DNA from: Gibbula magus
Lineage: Eukaryota > Mollusca > Gastropoda > Trochida > Trochidae
Direction of reading: 5' to 3'
NCBI GenBank assembly: GCA_936450465.1
Contig: OW388299.1
Coordinates: 43,659,548-43,723,547 of the forward strand
Length of the DNA stretch: 64,000 bases
Shown one piece after another: positions 30,124 to 42,100 of the stretch. A program made the position numbers and the translations under genes. The notes below the pieces were generated by a model, which saw nothing but the letters and a program-made list of their open reading frames with translations, ran no database searches and was not told the origin of the DNA. Numbering within the stretch: the first letter of the stretch is position 1; every line of letters starts with the position of its first letter.

Positions 30124-33100
30124 ATATCCTTTTGTGATGTTTCATATTTGCGATAATTAGTTAGAAAATATGCATTTGAAATGTGTGTCCGGTTTTCGAT
30201 CATGTAGAGTATTCACTAGTATGAGTATTTCTCGTTTATTGATGTCATTTTTGTCAGCGTCATCATGTTTTTTTAAAAATCATGTTGTTTTCGTTTCCAT
30301 ATACATACTGATAGATGTATTTGTGTTATAAGGCAAGTCAACCAGAATGATGTAAACTAGCTATATTTAGAAGAGATGTTGTTACTCCTAAAACTTAGTA
30401 AAAGTGACAAACAACAACTTCCATACTAAATGTTTCCAAGCCATAGTTTGCAACTTATACTCTGATAATGAAAGTCGGAAAAATTGGCCATTTTTTATCA
30501 AATTTTGTTGTCAACTTGTCAACATATATGCCCGTCGTAGGTTTGTTTACATCTTTGAGTTGAAAAATAGGTTAGTTTCATACCAAATTTCTAAGTTGTT
30601 AGTAGTTTTGTTTACATCTTTGAGTTGAAAAATAGGTTAGTTTCATACCAAATTTCTAAGTTGTTAGTCTTTAAATGACAAGTTGGATGCGCGCATACAT
30701 GCACAAACATACATGTGGGCGCTTGAGAGCCCCATTTATACCTTCCGACTCAGTTCCATTAAAACGTTCTATGAATCAAGGTGATGAAAAATGATCTGCC
30801 ATTAAAATCCAATTAAAACAAGTAACTAGATTTGCTGTTGTTATTCAAAATGATTTTGCATTTTATTTATATGAAGTAATAACATAGACTTTCTCCTTGA
30901 CATTGTTATATTTGATACGAGTTATCAACGACCCGGAGCACCCACTCAGTTTGGAGGAACTAAATGTGGTAGAAGAATCTCGGGTGCTGGTAAGTTTGAA
31001 GTTAATAATCCCACGTCTAAAATTAAAGACAAGTATTATTATTATTATATGTATAAATCTAAAAAAGCATTTTACTGTTTTTGTGTTGTTTAAAATGTTG
31101 TAAGTCTGTGACTTCAGATTTTTATATTCATACAATTATGAAGTCCGACAAGACGTATTATAGCTCACCATATTTGGATTTCGCAACTTCCCCCGCAAGT
31201 CACAACTATCGCCAGTCTCTATCACAGATTAATTTAAGTCTTGCTGCATTCTGTCACCTTCTATGTGCCCGGAAAATTTACAATCGCAATTATATATCTT
31301 AACAATGTTCCTTCAAATGTTATTTTCGCAATTATTTCAGTTTAACTTAAACTGTTATTGATATTTTGGTTTTAGGTCAGTGACAATGACAACTCTGTGA
31401 AGATTGAGTTCACGCCTACCATTCCTCACTGTAGTATGGCCACGCTGATCGGTTTGTCTATCAGAGTCAAACTGCTGAGATCGCTTCCTGTCAGATTCAA
31501 GGTGTGTTTCTGAGGAATTGTTTTAAGGGGTGTAAACATATTATTCAGTTGAAATAGGAGATAAAGCATTAGAAATAATTACATCATAAAAATTAATCGC
31601 TGAAAATATCATTTTCTCATGCATAATTGAAGAGATTGTATAGATAAGTGCATAAAAAGGTTAAATGTTTCTCAGGCGCATTTTCTTCAAAATTGACGAG
31701 GGGGTATGACTTCTTGTTGTTTGTTGGAACAAATAATGACATAGGAGGAGTACATTTTATTTTTTTCCATCAGAATATAGTTTGGAATTGCTTGAAGTAT
31801 TGCTTGTCGAGATGAAATGGTCGTGTGGTAAGCTGTTGGTACAGTCAATGCTGGCTTCGAATCCCGCATGGGACTCAGCCCGAAAAATTATAGGAATTTG
31901 TACTATAACAATGTTATGCTTGAAGTATACAAAACTGGAATCACATCTGTTCTTACAGACCCATATGTTTTTGACAAATGGAATTAGGGCATTAGCAAAA
32001 ATTATGATGTAAATTCATAGTTTATTTTTTTAAATGACAATAAAAATTGTTACATGCACAAATAAAAGTGATCTTCGGACGTCTGAGAAATATTTAACTT
32101 TTTTTATTTAGCCCAATATATAACAGGTTTATATTTGGAATGTATTATGGTATTATTTGTTAGAAAAGTGATTCCAGTTGAGAGGTGACATTACTAATAT
32201 GTTAACTTAAGATTTAAGATAAATCTTTATTGCCCTGAGAAGGGAATTTGCATTGTCATGAATTGAGCACAAAGGAAATACATAATATGTAACAAGATAC
32301 AAAAATGCTAAAATGTACAAAGATAAGAATTGCCAATAATCACATGGTATAAAGATGACTGTCACGGTTTAACTAGAGATTTAAATAGTGAATGCTTGAT
32401 GGAATAAATGACATCTTTGTGGGTTTCAACTTTACATTTCATACTCGGCACGACGTCCTGACGGAAGCAATTCGTAGCAGCTATTCAGATATTATTTTTT
32501 CTCCCAGACGCACGGTAAAGCATAACAATCATAATTAAATTGGATAAATGTTTTCACAGGTTGATGTCAGCATAACCCCTGGCACCCATGCGTCGGAAGA
32601 TGCAGGTAAGGTTCAGTATATTTACTCACTGTTGAAGAGACTAGTGGGGACGATAACTCTGTTTAACGTCACAATACTCGGACATAATTTATGACAAAAT
32701 TAATATCAACATTATATACTTGTATGTTGTTCTTCCATAATTAAAATGTCTTGTCTTATGAGATTTAGAAACAGTTAACATTGATTGATATCGTGCCTCG
32801 TGCTGTGAAGAATAAATGTGACTTCTTGACTGAATCAACGACATTCAACGTATTTCAATTTCATAAACAATTATGACCGACACAAGCAGGGCGGTTTGCC
32901 TTTATTTAATGCTTGTAAGTTTAGTTTTCCTTTTATTTTCTGCAATCGGTCAACTGATGTCCGATAGGTCAATTTTCCATTCGGTCAAACTGGATTTACA
33001 ATCGGACATGTCAGGCAAATAGACCGATTTCTGCATCCCAACAATAATACGGCTGGGAAAACACAAAATCCTTTTGCTAATAATTTCAAATTTGACGTCA

Positions 33101-33319
33101 AAAGTTAACAAGTTCGGTATCTTTTGACTCCGTCTAATTAACATCGAAAAAGTCTTATGATGAGATTAGGGCTTAAATCCAATTTAAATCATGACAATTG
33201 TTTTTCTTTATTTCTTCTCAGTAAACAAGCAGCTTGCTGACAAGGAGCGAGTAGCAGCCGCCCTGGAGAATGCTCATCTCCTGGAGGTTGTAAACCAGTG
33301 TCTCGCTACTCGCAAGTAG
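30003..33319 (+). CDS. CIAO2B: CIAO2B (FAM96B/MIP18), complete five-exon gene
   Basis: Exons 30003-30123, ~30910-30989, 31376-31501, 32560-32605 and 33222-33319, with matching phases. The protein starts [16 protein letters not shown] and ends [10 protein letters not shown]. It contains [35 protein letters not shown] (the conserved HCS motif with the reactive Cys) and ITPGTHASE, then [18 protein letters not shown]. This is the MIP18/DUF59 family. The family protein joins CIAO1 and MMS19 in the cytosolic targeting complex that delivers Fe-S clusters to DNA polymerases, helicases and others. CIAO2B is preferred over CIAO2A because of the ANPVVYQ start, NDPEHP and [14 protein letters not shown]. 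Intron 1 is unusual: it begins ATATCCTTTT and does not fit GT-AG while keeping frame. Confidence 0.95.
30124..30909 (+). other. CIAO2B intron 1, U12-type (minor spliceosome) candidate
   Basis: The 5' end ATATCCTTTT matches the U12 AT-AC donor consensus exactly. TCTCCTTGAC (branch A at 30900) resembles the U12 branch site and lies 9-18 nt from the possible 3' ends. Ending at 30909 (AT|ATTTGATACG) restores the conserved FDLIR segment; ending at 30918 (AC) keeps frame but loses four residues. Confidence 0.65.
30537..30668. repeat. 66-bp tandem duplication in CIAO2B intron 1
   Basis: Two almost identical copies of a unit containing GTTTACATCTTTGAGTTG and CATACCAAATTTCTAAGTTG, directly head to tail. 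Confidence 0.9.
30910..30989 (+). CDS. CIAO2B: CIAO2B exon 2
   Basis: Encodes [20 protein letters not shown] then EESRVL. Donor GTAAGT. The start is uncertain (30910 or 30919) because of the unusual intron. Confidence 0.85.
31376..31501 (+). CDS. CIAO2B: CIAO2B exon 3
   Basis: 42 codons, [20 protein letters not shown] through RSLPVRFK, holding the reactive-Cys motif. Acceptor TTTTAG, donor GTGTGT. Confidence 0.95.
31810..31880 (+). repeat. tRNA-like SINE remnant
   Basis: GTCGTGTGGTAAGCTGTTGG resembles an A box and GCTTCGAATCCC a B box, spaced as in tRNA-derived SINE heads. It does not fold as a proper tRNA by eye. It lies in CIAO2B intron 3. Confidence 0.4.
32560..32605 (+). CDS. CIAO2B: CIAO2B exon 4
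   Basis: 46 nt, [15 protein letters not shown]. Acceptor TTCACAG, donor GTAAGG. Confidence 0.93.
33222..33319 (+). CDS. CIAO2B: CIAO2B exon 5 with stop
   Basis: [20 protein letters not shown] then [11 protein letters not shown] and TAG. Acceptor TTCTCAG. Confidence 0.95.
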
Positions 33320-33382
33320 AAAAGTGTCGGACAGAAATCTCAAATTCACATCCGGAAACTCATTCTTTCCCCACAGAAGCGT

Positions 33383-33766
33383 CCTCTTCCCACAGAGGTT
33401 ACTCTCTTCAGATTTTCTATCATAACCTCTGTTTCATATTGAGCACTTTCTTGGCTAAAAATACGGAATCTGGATTGGCTGCATCAGAAGTTAGTTGTGC
33501 AAGCAGCAACATTATTTCAAACTGATATTCCGTCAAAACTGTCAAAATGACCAAAGTAGCTTCCTCTGTGTGATGCACAAATACAAAATTCTGTTGCAGA
33601 TGTAAAACAATTTTTGATTCGACAAACATGAGGATGTTTTTCATGTTGCAGAATGTCATCAACAGGGTAGTGAATAAATAGTGCGAGAAAAGTTAAATAT
33701 CGCCTTTATGTAACAGACGTTACCATAGAAAATCTTACAGGAATAACCTCTGTGGAAAGAGAATGT
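33383..33766. mobile_element. MITE copy (CACAGAGGTTA family) in CIAO2B 3' region
   Basis: Inverted ends CTCTTCCCACAGAGGTTACTC and ATTCTCTTTCCACAGAGG. The interior shares GATTGG, GTTGTGCAAGCAGCAAC and other words with the element at 57081-57631. Boundaries approximate. If the transcript ends at 34409 or later, it lies inside the 3' UTR. Confidence 0.6.
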
Positions 33767-34408
33767 CACAGAAGTTACTGAAGTCATTTCCAGTCATGTA
33801 ACCTTGTTACAAATCTTATTTCATGCTTCTAGCAGAATCCCTTGGCTGTGTAAATTTGTAAGACGGATATGTCCTTATTTCTATTGACTGAATCTAATTG
33901 ACGGTCTTTTGTCTCATAAGACACATGTGAATATCACATGGGAAAAGGACTTCTTGGTGTTGTGAACAGACCGAATGCTCAGCTTGGACCATTGTTTCTG
34001 ATCTAACAACCCATCAGGATTCATGATTTATAGCAAAGAATGGTCTCTTTATGTAACAGAGGTTATGAGGAAAAACGACTTCTGTGTGAAGAGAATGCTG
34101 AAATCATCCATCACTGAATCACCATAGTTGCATAATGACTGGATGGATTTGTTGTGTATATTCAAGTCTACCTTAGGTCATTTTCAGAAACACAGGCACA
34201 GTATAATCAGGATATTTTGAAAAATAAACTGTGGAGGTTGATACTCCTATTTATACATATTTCAATAATTATCATAACACGCAAATCAAATGTTTGTAAT
34301 TTTCAAAAAGATACCCTGATTGCAGAAAGAACTGTTGGAAAATAAGTCAAGCAGGAAACATGAAAGATTGATTGTGTTTATATTGAAACCAAATTTAGGC
34401 TGTGATGT

Positions 34409-34414
34409 AATAAA
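34409..34414 (+). terminator. Candidate CIAO2B polyadenylation signal
   Basis: AATAAA about 1.1 kb after the stop codon. An earlier AATAAA at 33673-33678 lies inside the MITE and is an alternative. Confidence 0.35.
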
Positions 34415-35101
34415 TATTTATGTAATATAATATTTTGTTATTATTTGTATTCAAGTTTATAGTCTTTGTTTATATTTGTAGCATAAAAATTGTGTCTCAA
34501 ACCTAAAACTATGCACATCTAATCCAGAGCCCTGTTCAGAACCGCGAGTATTTGCGAGTACCCGCTTCTGAACAACAACGAGTTTGCGAATACAGCCGTG
34601 ACCACTTTTGAGCATGGAGTTTGTGTCACAAAATTTGATTACCTCATTTTTCTTTCTTTGATTACCCCCTCCATTAAAATTTTGTCAATTGCTATGTGCA
34701 AGGCACCTATATTTTCCAAAATGGTGATGATATTCTGAAATTATCTTGGGAAGTACTCGCAACCTCAAGTTTCCGTTCAGAAGTCGTATGCGGATACGCG
34801 CAAACACGCCAAGCGAATACTCGCGGTCCTGAACACGCCTCTGTTCTTGAGTCTGAAAGTGTATGAAGCATCATAAAATCCGTTCCTGTGGTAACAGCAT
34901 TTTATTACTCAACCGTGGTGAGATCACTCATTAGATAACAATGAGTTGGATTCACACATGTGTGAAACCACCGCGTGCTGCCGTAACGTCATAATCGGCG
35001 TGTGACGTCACAGTCCTTTTTGGTTGACGACACAATGTAAGCCGCACTAACAACAATTTTTTTGCAAGTCAGTGCTATTTACATCATTGAGTAATAAATA
35101 A

Positions 35102-35242
35102 AATACTAAACTCGGTCCCGTCTGATAACATGTTTATGAAACTCGTGAATGGCATCGGTATTTAACTCGCTTTCGCTCGTTAAAATACCAAGCCATTCAC
35201 TCATTTCATAAACATGTTATCAAATGGGACATCATTTAGTAT
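35102..35242. repeat. Foldback element, ~65-bp arms
   Basis: AATACTAAACTCGGTCCCGT, then GATAACATGTTTATGAAACT, is mirrored by CATAAACATGTTATCAAATG and ATTTAGTATT. The centre is AACTCGCTTTCGCTCGTT. Confidence 0.88.
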
Positions 35243-35384
35243 TCTATATGTAACTCCCTACCATGCACTTGGTGCAAATAGGGGAATATAGTATTCAACA
35301 GCAATAGAATAACTCAAGTACTATTCATTTGATTCTTTCATATTTTGCATATAGGTTCACCACAGTGAGAGTATAATGTTTTTT

Positions 35385-35840
35385 CTGACCTTGACCTTCA
35401 TTTCAAGGTCACAACGAGGCTTTGCCATGTCAGCGGGATATCTAAGAACTGACTGGATTCTCTTCATATCTTACACATAGCATCTCTGAGGGAGGAAGTC
35501 GGGTTGATTCGATTTTGGTGACCTTGACATTCTCAATTTCGAAATTTCGAAATTGTCATGCATGTGAAGTACGTGAGCGGAATATCTAAAGAACCATTCA
35601 CTGAATTCTCATCATATCTTTCACCAATGATTCAGGGCCAAATCGATTTTGGTGACCTTGACATTATTCTCAAGTTCACAACGAAACTTTGAATTTGTCA
35701 TGCGTGTGAAGTATGTCAGCGGAATATCTCAAGAACCGTTCACTGGATTCTCGTCATATCTTCCACCAATGTTCTTCCTGGGAAGATTCAGGGCCCAGTC
35801 GATTTTGGTGACATTGACATTATTTTTAATTTTGAAGTGA
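35385..35840. repeat. Degenerate tandem repeat with TCAAGGTCA sites
   Basis: Three to four ~110-135-bp units containing GGTGACCTTGACATT, TGTGAAGTAYGTSAGCGGAA and ATTCTCRTCATATCTT. TCAAGGTCA (as TGACCTTGA on plus) occurs at about 35388, 35404, 35519 and 35652. Confidence 0.75.
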
Positions 35841-37587
35841 TAATTTGCACCCGAAGATGACGTATTGATTCTTCTATCTGTATACATCACAAACCTTCAT
35901 TTCCCTCACTCGTTACATGAATTAAATAATACAATAACTGCCATTTTCATGTTAAACAACTTTTAATAAATTTCCAACATATATTATTATAAACATGATG
36001 AAGTCAAAATGCTTGGACATTTTCACGAAACAAAACATAACAAATCACATACAATCACTTGATATGAATATCAAATTAAATATTATATACAAAGTATCAC
36101 AGAGTTGGTTTTGATTGTTCAATAAATATTATAATTCAACCTCCAGCACACAAAGCTCATATCTACAAAAATATTTGTCTATAAAAATTGAAATTATTTA
36201 ACAGCAATTATATATTTGGCAAATATGATGTATATAAATGAATAAGGTACAGATAGCAAAACAATATTACTAAATAATATATATAGACATTTTACACAAG
36301 TGTGCCATATGAGTTATACAATGCAAATGTACATGTTCAATTTTGTAAATTTGTACAAGTTACATATAAATGGTGTACATGACACATTCAAGTACAAAGA
36401 TTCTTTCTTCTTCTTTTAATTTATGTAAATTTACAGTAAAGCCACAGTTTGATCAAGAAGATTTCTCGATAATTTGGTTTTTCACAAGGGAGGTAGATAA
36501 TTAAGATTAGAGAAAAATGTTTCGGAAACATATTTGATTTTATCCCGATTTTCCTTTTGAAACGTGCCATTTTCATGTTACATCTTTTCAAGTGCAATCA
36601 TCAAAATGTTATTTCTTCTGAAATAATCACAGAATCTTTTCTTTCAAATGTTATCATGTTATTTTAAAATTATAATGTCACGATAACCATAATGTCACAT
36701 GATATCTTTAACATTGTTTTGCAAATTAACAGTAGAAATATGTTTATCATTCATAACAATATTTGAGAGTAACATACTAAACAAAAGAACATTATTGAAA
36801 TATGAAATAGAGCAAAATTATCAATTTTGTTTAAAAGCTATGGTAACAATTAAGATAATTACAAATTTGAGACAGGTTGTCCACTTGCATGAATAATGTC
36901 AAATAATAAGTTTACAGGTTTCATGAACATTTCTTTCGGAAGAAAGATTACTGTAAACAATAAAATCAGCAAAATAAGTCAATAATAACAATGTGATAGA
37001 ATATAACAAAATCTTCAAACCAATAAGAGCACTTCAAAACAACATAAAAATACTTATAACATTTCTCAATGTGGAACAGTCATCAGAAAATGATATATCC
37101 CACTGGTCCCACATAATTTACACATCTTTTACAGATATGTATATCTACTTCTTCAGTTTGTGGGTAATACATATACTGAGTTTCAGGTATGATGAAGGGT
37201 TTTGAAGTTTTGCTCTGGAAGCAGACCCTGAACAAAGTCCAAATGCAACCTATTTCTAAGGAGACTGGGAGAGAAAAATCAGAAATCTGAAAATATCAAA
37301 AGGCACAACTTTAATTAGTGAGTAATACATATGCAAAGTTTCAGAAAAATATCATGAACGGTTTTCGAGTTCTGCTCTGGAAACGAAATGATTACGGACG
37401 GAGAGGGCACTGCCAATCAACGACAATCCATACCAGTGGGCTAGAAATTGATGCTTCATTACAAGTTTTCAAGGGAGGTAACTCATGCATGATGTAAACA
37501 ATGTTCATATTATCTCCCTTTATCTTTTGGCAACTGCCTGTTCATTTCTCTACCCCAGATAGTAAGATCTCCGAGATAACTTATTAT
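35841..37587. other. AT-rich region, little seen
   Basis: No exon or element was recognised except 37195-37405, a degenerate repeat (CAAAGTTTCAGAAAAATATC, ATGAACGGTTTTCGAG, ATTACGGACGGAGA) akin to the GGACGG-tailed repeats. Confidence 0.45.
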
Positions 37588-37987
37588 ACCCATGATTCCA
37601 GGGTACGGTATAACGTATACGCTTCCACCACTTTCATAACCTTGGTGCAAAGCCAGCTCAAACCTTCGCGTCTAACCAATCAAAGAGTTTTCTTGCTACG
37701 GTTTGCAATAAAAAATTTAGCCAATCACAGAGAGCTTTTCAAAATGCAGTTGGCTTTCCCATTTCCGAAAAAATGGGGACTTCCTTAGATAAACAAGCTG
37801 AAATCGAATATTTTTTCTCCCGTCAAATTGATGCAGACCATGTAATGGGACATTCAGTTCATCGAAGAAGATGAGGTAAACTTTTTATGACTCGGTTTAG
37901 ATAGATCGTTATGATTTCCGTAGTGATCCAGGGGGAAGGTATGAAAACGGCAGGTGCGTATACGTTATACACTGGGACAGGATGGGT
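37588..37987. mobile_element. 400-bp element with TACCCAT ends
   Basis: Inverted ends TACCCATGATTCC...GTATAACGTATACGC and TACCCATCCTGTCC...GTATAACGTATACGC (~38 bp, several mismatches). Target duplication unclear. Confidence 0.65.
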
Positions 37988-38554
37988 AGTCTAACACTTA
38001 GAAATTAAAATATATTGAAAAGGAGCTTTTTTTAATAGAATTTCTTACAGTCTTCTTTTCAATATTTGATAAAATGATATATTTTCACAATAAATACTTT
38101 TTTTCAGAGTCTGAGTGTAAGACTACAGGATGGTGTATATACATGGTCAGTGTGCCTTTCAGTCAATCACTTCACAAACCTCTCATAACCCAACCGCTAA
38201 TTGATAATTGATAATCGCTAATAAATGTTTTTAAGCTTGACACATGTAATCACCATGATGTTGCCCTTTACCGGTTTTGTCATGTTCTTGTTAGTGAAGC
38301 ACTCATAAAATATTCCATTACTGCAGGCTTTATAAAGGAAGTCATTACTTTCCAAACTATAGCCATACACTGTTAACCATGATCTCTAGATGTCCCTTGT
38401 GGTTTAGACCTATATCTGATTTATATTTTGTCATTGCTAGTGATTTAAAGCAGGCGAACTTAGTCAACAATGTTCATTCAGTCACAGTATGTGTAAATCA
38501 GTGTGTTTGAACAGCGTTTCCTCATCAAGGATCAGACACTATAGCATTGGAATG

Positions 38555-38820
38555 TTGTGAGCATCGGCTGAAACTTGCGAACCATGGGTGGTACTACTTA
38601 ATCAGTGTAGCATTACAACCAAACCTTACTGCATGTAGAACTGGGCCTCCTTTCACAAGCAGCCTTTACAAGGTTTATCTTAACCCTCATTCTTTCAACA
38701 TTGCACTAAGGTAACCTTAGTGACTTACAATCATATTAGTTCTATGTCTCTTCAGCAAAGTTGCCGTGCCCCTGGCCGGATATGAACCATGATGTGCTAC
38801 CCACTGCGCTATCCCGCCCC
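38555..38820 (-). mobile_element. SINE family A copy, interrupted
   Basis: Body words (GAGCATCGGCTGAAACTTGC, GAACCATGGGTGGTACTAC, CTTACTGCATGTAGAAC) run to 38641, then about 115 bp of other sequence, then the tRNA-like head (TGCCCCTGGCCGGATATGAA ... CACTGCGCTATCCCGCCCC). Confidence 0.65.
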
Positions 38821-38916
38821 CCTACTGGAGACAGGACGCTAATTACATCAATAACGATAATTACATTATATACTAACGACACGAAAGAAGAGACACTTCA
38901 AAATTCAGAAGCACCC

Positions 38917-39187
38917 TCAGCTCTCTTCTCCTCCGACAGTTTGTAATGTGTGGTGAGATTGTTGGCTGTCCAGAGAGAGTTGACTATGGTTGACCGATCC
39001 ACTTCTCGACGTTCTGGACAGTCCAGATGACCGCTCGGTCAGATTGCCGGCCGAGTCTTCAACCACCAGGTTAGAAGTTGAACTCCTCATGTTGGAACTT
39101 GAACTGTTTCCCGTCCCCTCGAAACTCATGTTGGTGACTGGGCGGACGTCATCTGGAGCTTGGTTGATAAGACTAGTTTTCCCTTCC
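38917..39187 (-). CDS. ANKAR: ANKAR last exon, Ser-rich tail and stop
   Basis: EGKTSLINQAPDDVRPVTNM onward, rich in Ser/Thr/Asn, ending QTVGGEES and TGA. Acceptor TTCACAG. Confidence 0.88.
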
Positions 39188-42100
39188 CTGTGAACGAAAG
39201 GATAATGATAATGAATGTTGGCCTAAGAGTTATTGAAGGGTCCGAATGACGAGGGGTCCATTGTGACTTTTAAATGCAAATGAAGGAAAAGAAACTGATC
39301 ATACAAAGTGATCAAAATAGCAGAGATGATAGTCTATAATATGACATATTATATCTGACATCTGAAAATTTGGTTGCAGCATAGAAATGTACAGTCAGAC
39401 CCTGATTATCCGCACACTTTGGTTACAGTTGAAAATCATCTGGATAGCAAGACATTATCAAATCATTATTTGCATAGAAATGGAAAGAGACGATTTTAAA
39501 TGCTACCGTGCGGATGGCCGTGTTTCCGGTTATACAGGGTCCGGTTAAACAAGGTTTTAACTGTGCTTGAAGTCTCGTATTTAGCGAATTATGTTGCAAT
39601 CCCCTAAAGGGGATTTCCATGTGAAGTTACGATCTGTTACCAAATTTTACCTGATTCAAACTGTTCAATTTTAGCTGAATTAATACATCAAGATTAATTG
39701 TAGATGTTGGTTTGGAGTTAATGTTGCCTTCAAGGATATCCCAGTGGTTAGTGCTATTGCAAGGAAAAAGCCTGCAACACCTTTGAGGTGAAACCTTGCA
39801 GGTAGGTTAGAAATAGTGAACAATCGGCAGTACTGGACTGAAATACAGCGTAGCAGAATGGAATGAAAATTAACTGTATATATAAACATCAGGTGTCTTA
39901 TTTGTGTCAATTTGATGGTTATACTTTTCTCAGGTAAACTTCCTTTCAAGGCCATAAAGACTCTCTGATTCTATAGAATATCCATGGGACAATCGGTTTT
40001 AACCCAAGGGTTTTCCCTCTCCCTCATGTTTACATTTTCAACCAAAACCTCAAGAGTGTTATATCCTTTACGTAGAACGTAAACAAAATTGACGTGCCCC
40101 TGGCAGGATTTGAACCACGGGTCTCTCGATGTGAACCCAAAACGCTAACCACTGTGCTATCCTGCTTTGTAAAACAGTTCCCAACAACAAATTGCCCAGA
40201 CTCGGAAAGAAAAAGTAGTTGCAATGGCATCGCTGTGACAATGTGACACTTAGCTAGACCACTGCGTTTTCACTATGCGTGCTCTTAGACTACACGATCT
40301 TTGTGAGAGTGGTTCCAAAACTATGAACTCACGGTATGGCTGGCAGACCAACTCTCCTACAGTGCTTCCATCCCTGGACAAACTCTGGTGAGAGACGACT
40401 CCGTTTGGTGTAGTGTTTCAATACTTCCATCAGAACAGGGTCGCGCCGACATCTGGATTATTGGCATAAAACATAAATTTAGTAACTGACAGCAAGAAAT
40501 ACTCTAATGTAAAAGAATTTTCTGATATCTTGAAACAATGCTCTGACATCATGAAACAACGCTCTGACATCATGAAACAATGCACTGACATCATGAAACA
40601 ATGCTCTGACATCATGAAACAATGCTCTGACATCATGAAACAATTCACTGACATCATGAAACAATGTTAACAATTAATAATTCAATTCACCCAAAATTGT
40701 TCCACACAATCTTACAAAGCTTGTGCATAAATTCACACTTGTTTCATAAAAATCATGTGACACACTTACTCAGGTAATAATCTCAAAATGTCACTGTTTT
40801 TTGGCAACCCCATTCACAATTAAATACACTCACCTGTGAAGCAGCTCTCTGCCACCCTCATGATTGAAAGACAGGTAACACAAAGCAATTGCGGCACATC
40901 CACGGACCTGTTCGGTTGACGAGAGCAGCAGGTTGCACAGGTAACTTACTGCCTCGATAGCAATGATTGCAGATGGAACACCTGGAATCATAGATTTTTT
41001 TATCAAATAAAGGAAGAAAAACAAGAGAAATCCCCCATTTGATTTCCGATTCTAGATTAGACACTTGATAAAGTTTCAGAAAGATTGATCAAGTACTGTG
41101 GAAGGAGTTGATTTCAGAACACAGGTACCATTTTCGGGACGAACGGACGGACAGACGAACTGGGCCACAACATAAACCTCATTGGGTTTTACCCTGGGGT
41201 AAAAAACCTAAAACATTACCAGCCCTGACTAAAATTAACCTTTATAGTCTTATATCATACACTGTTATTGGACCAGTTTCATTTGAGAGGAAGTCGAAAA
41301 TGTAAACATGTATTGATGAACGAAAGATATGAGACGCCATCATTTGCCGTAAATGACACTCTCTAATTGATTTCCGCCTACCTGCTCGTGTGTGTGCAAG
41401 TCTAGCAATACAGTCTGAAGCTAGTGCTTGGATTTTGTCATCTTTGGAGTCTTGTAGCAAGTCTACGATCAGCTTGATGCCAAGAGCGGAGGATTTAGCC
41501 TGTTCTTCGTCAGGTATAATACGTGACAGAATCACAATCTGCAACAAGATGTTCATCAGAATTTAGTATAATAATCCAAAGTATATTAATATATTGCTGA
41601 CATTAGACTCTGAACAAATATTTATTCGTTAATTATATCTCAAAATTTTTATATTATAAATCTTTTATTGAATAATGCATAGGAGTCTCTAAGAAATGAG
41701 AAATTCTAGACTTGCTTCTCAAGGGTGGTTCATGTTTTGAGATAGGTGAAGTAAAGGTTAAAATAATATGATTAGCGTCTTCGAGAAAGATAACCAATAT
41801 GCAAGGGTAAGAAATGAAATTTGCATGATGAAATGTGTAAAGAATGAGGCACATTTATTTGATTTTCACATAGAATCAAATTATCAAATTTAATTTTAAG
41901 AATTTAGAAATTTAAAATTTAATTTTTTTTTAAATTTCAAAACCATGTTGAAGTATTCTCTTACTGATGACTAAATGCCTTCACTATTTAGTTTTAGAGT
42001 AGGACGTCAAAAACTTTGTAATTATACATAACTGGACAAAAATAATTAGGGATATTTTGAAATTATAAATACGGATGTATTTATTACTTGACATACTAAT

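Noticed and set aside
32210..32360. LINE 3' end (TTTATTGCCCTGAGAAGGGA)
   Set aside because: Only a loose resemblance to LINE tails; no coding remnant or target duplication seen.
40430..40673. MMSEHCF-repeat proteins
   Set aside because: Frames through a 21-bp minisatellite in an ANKAR intron.
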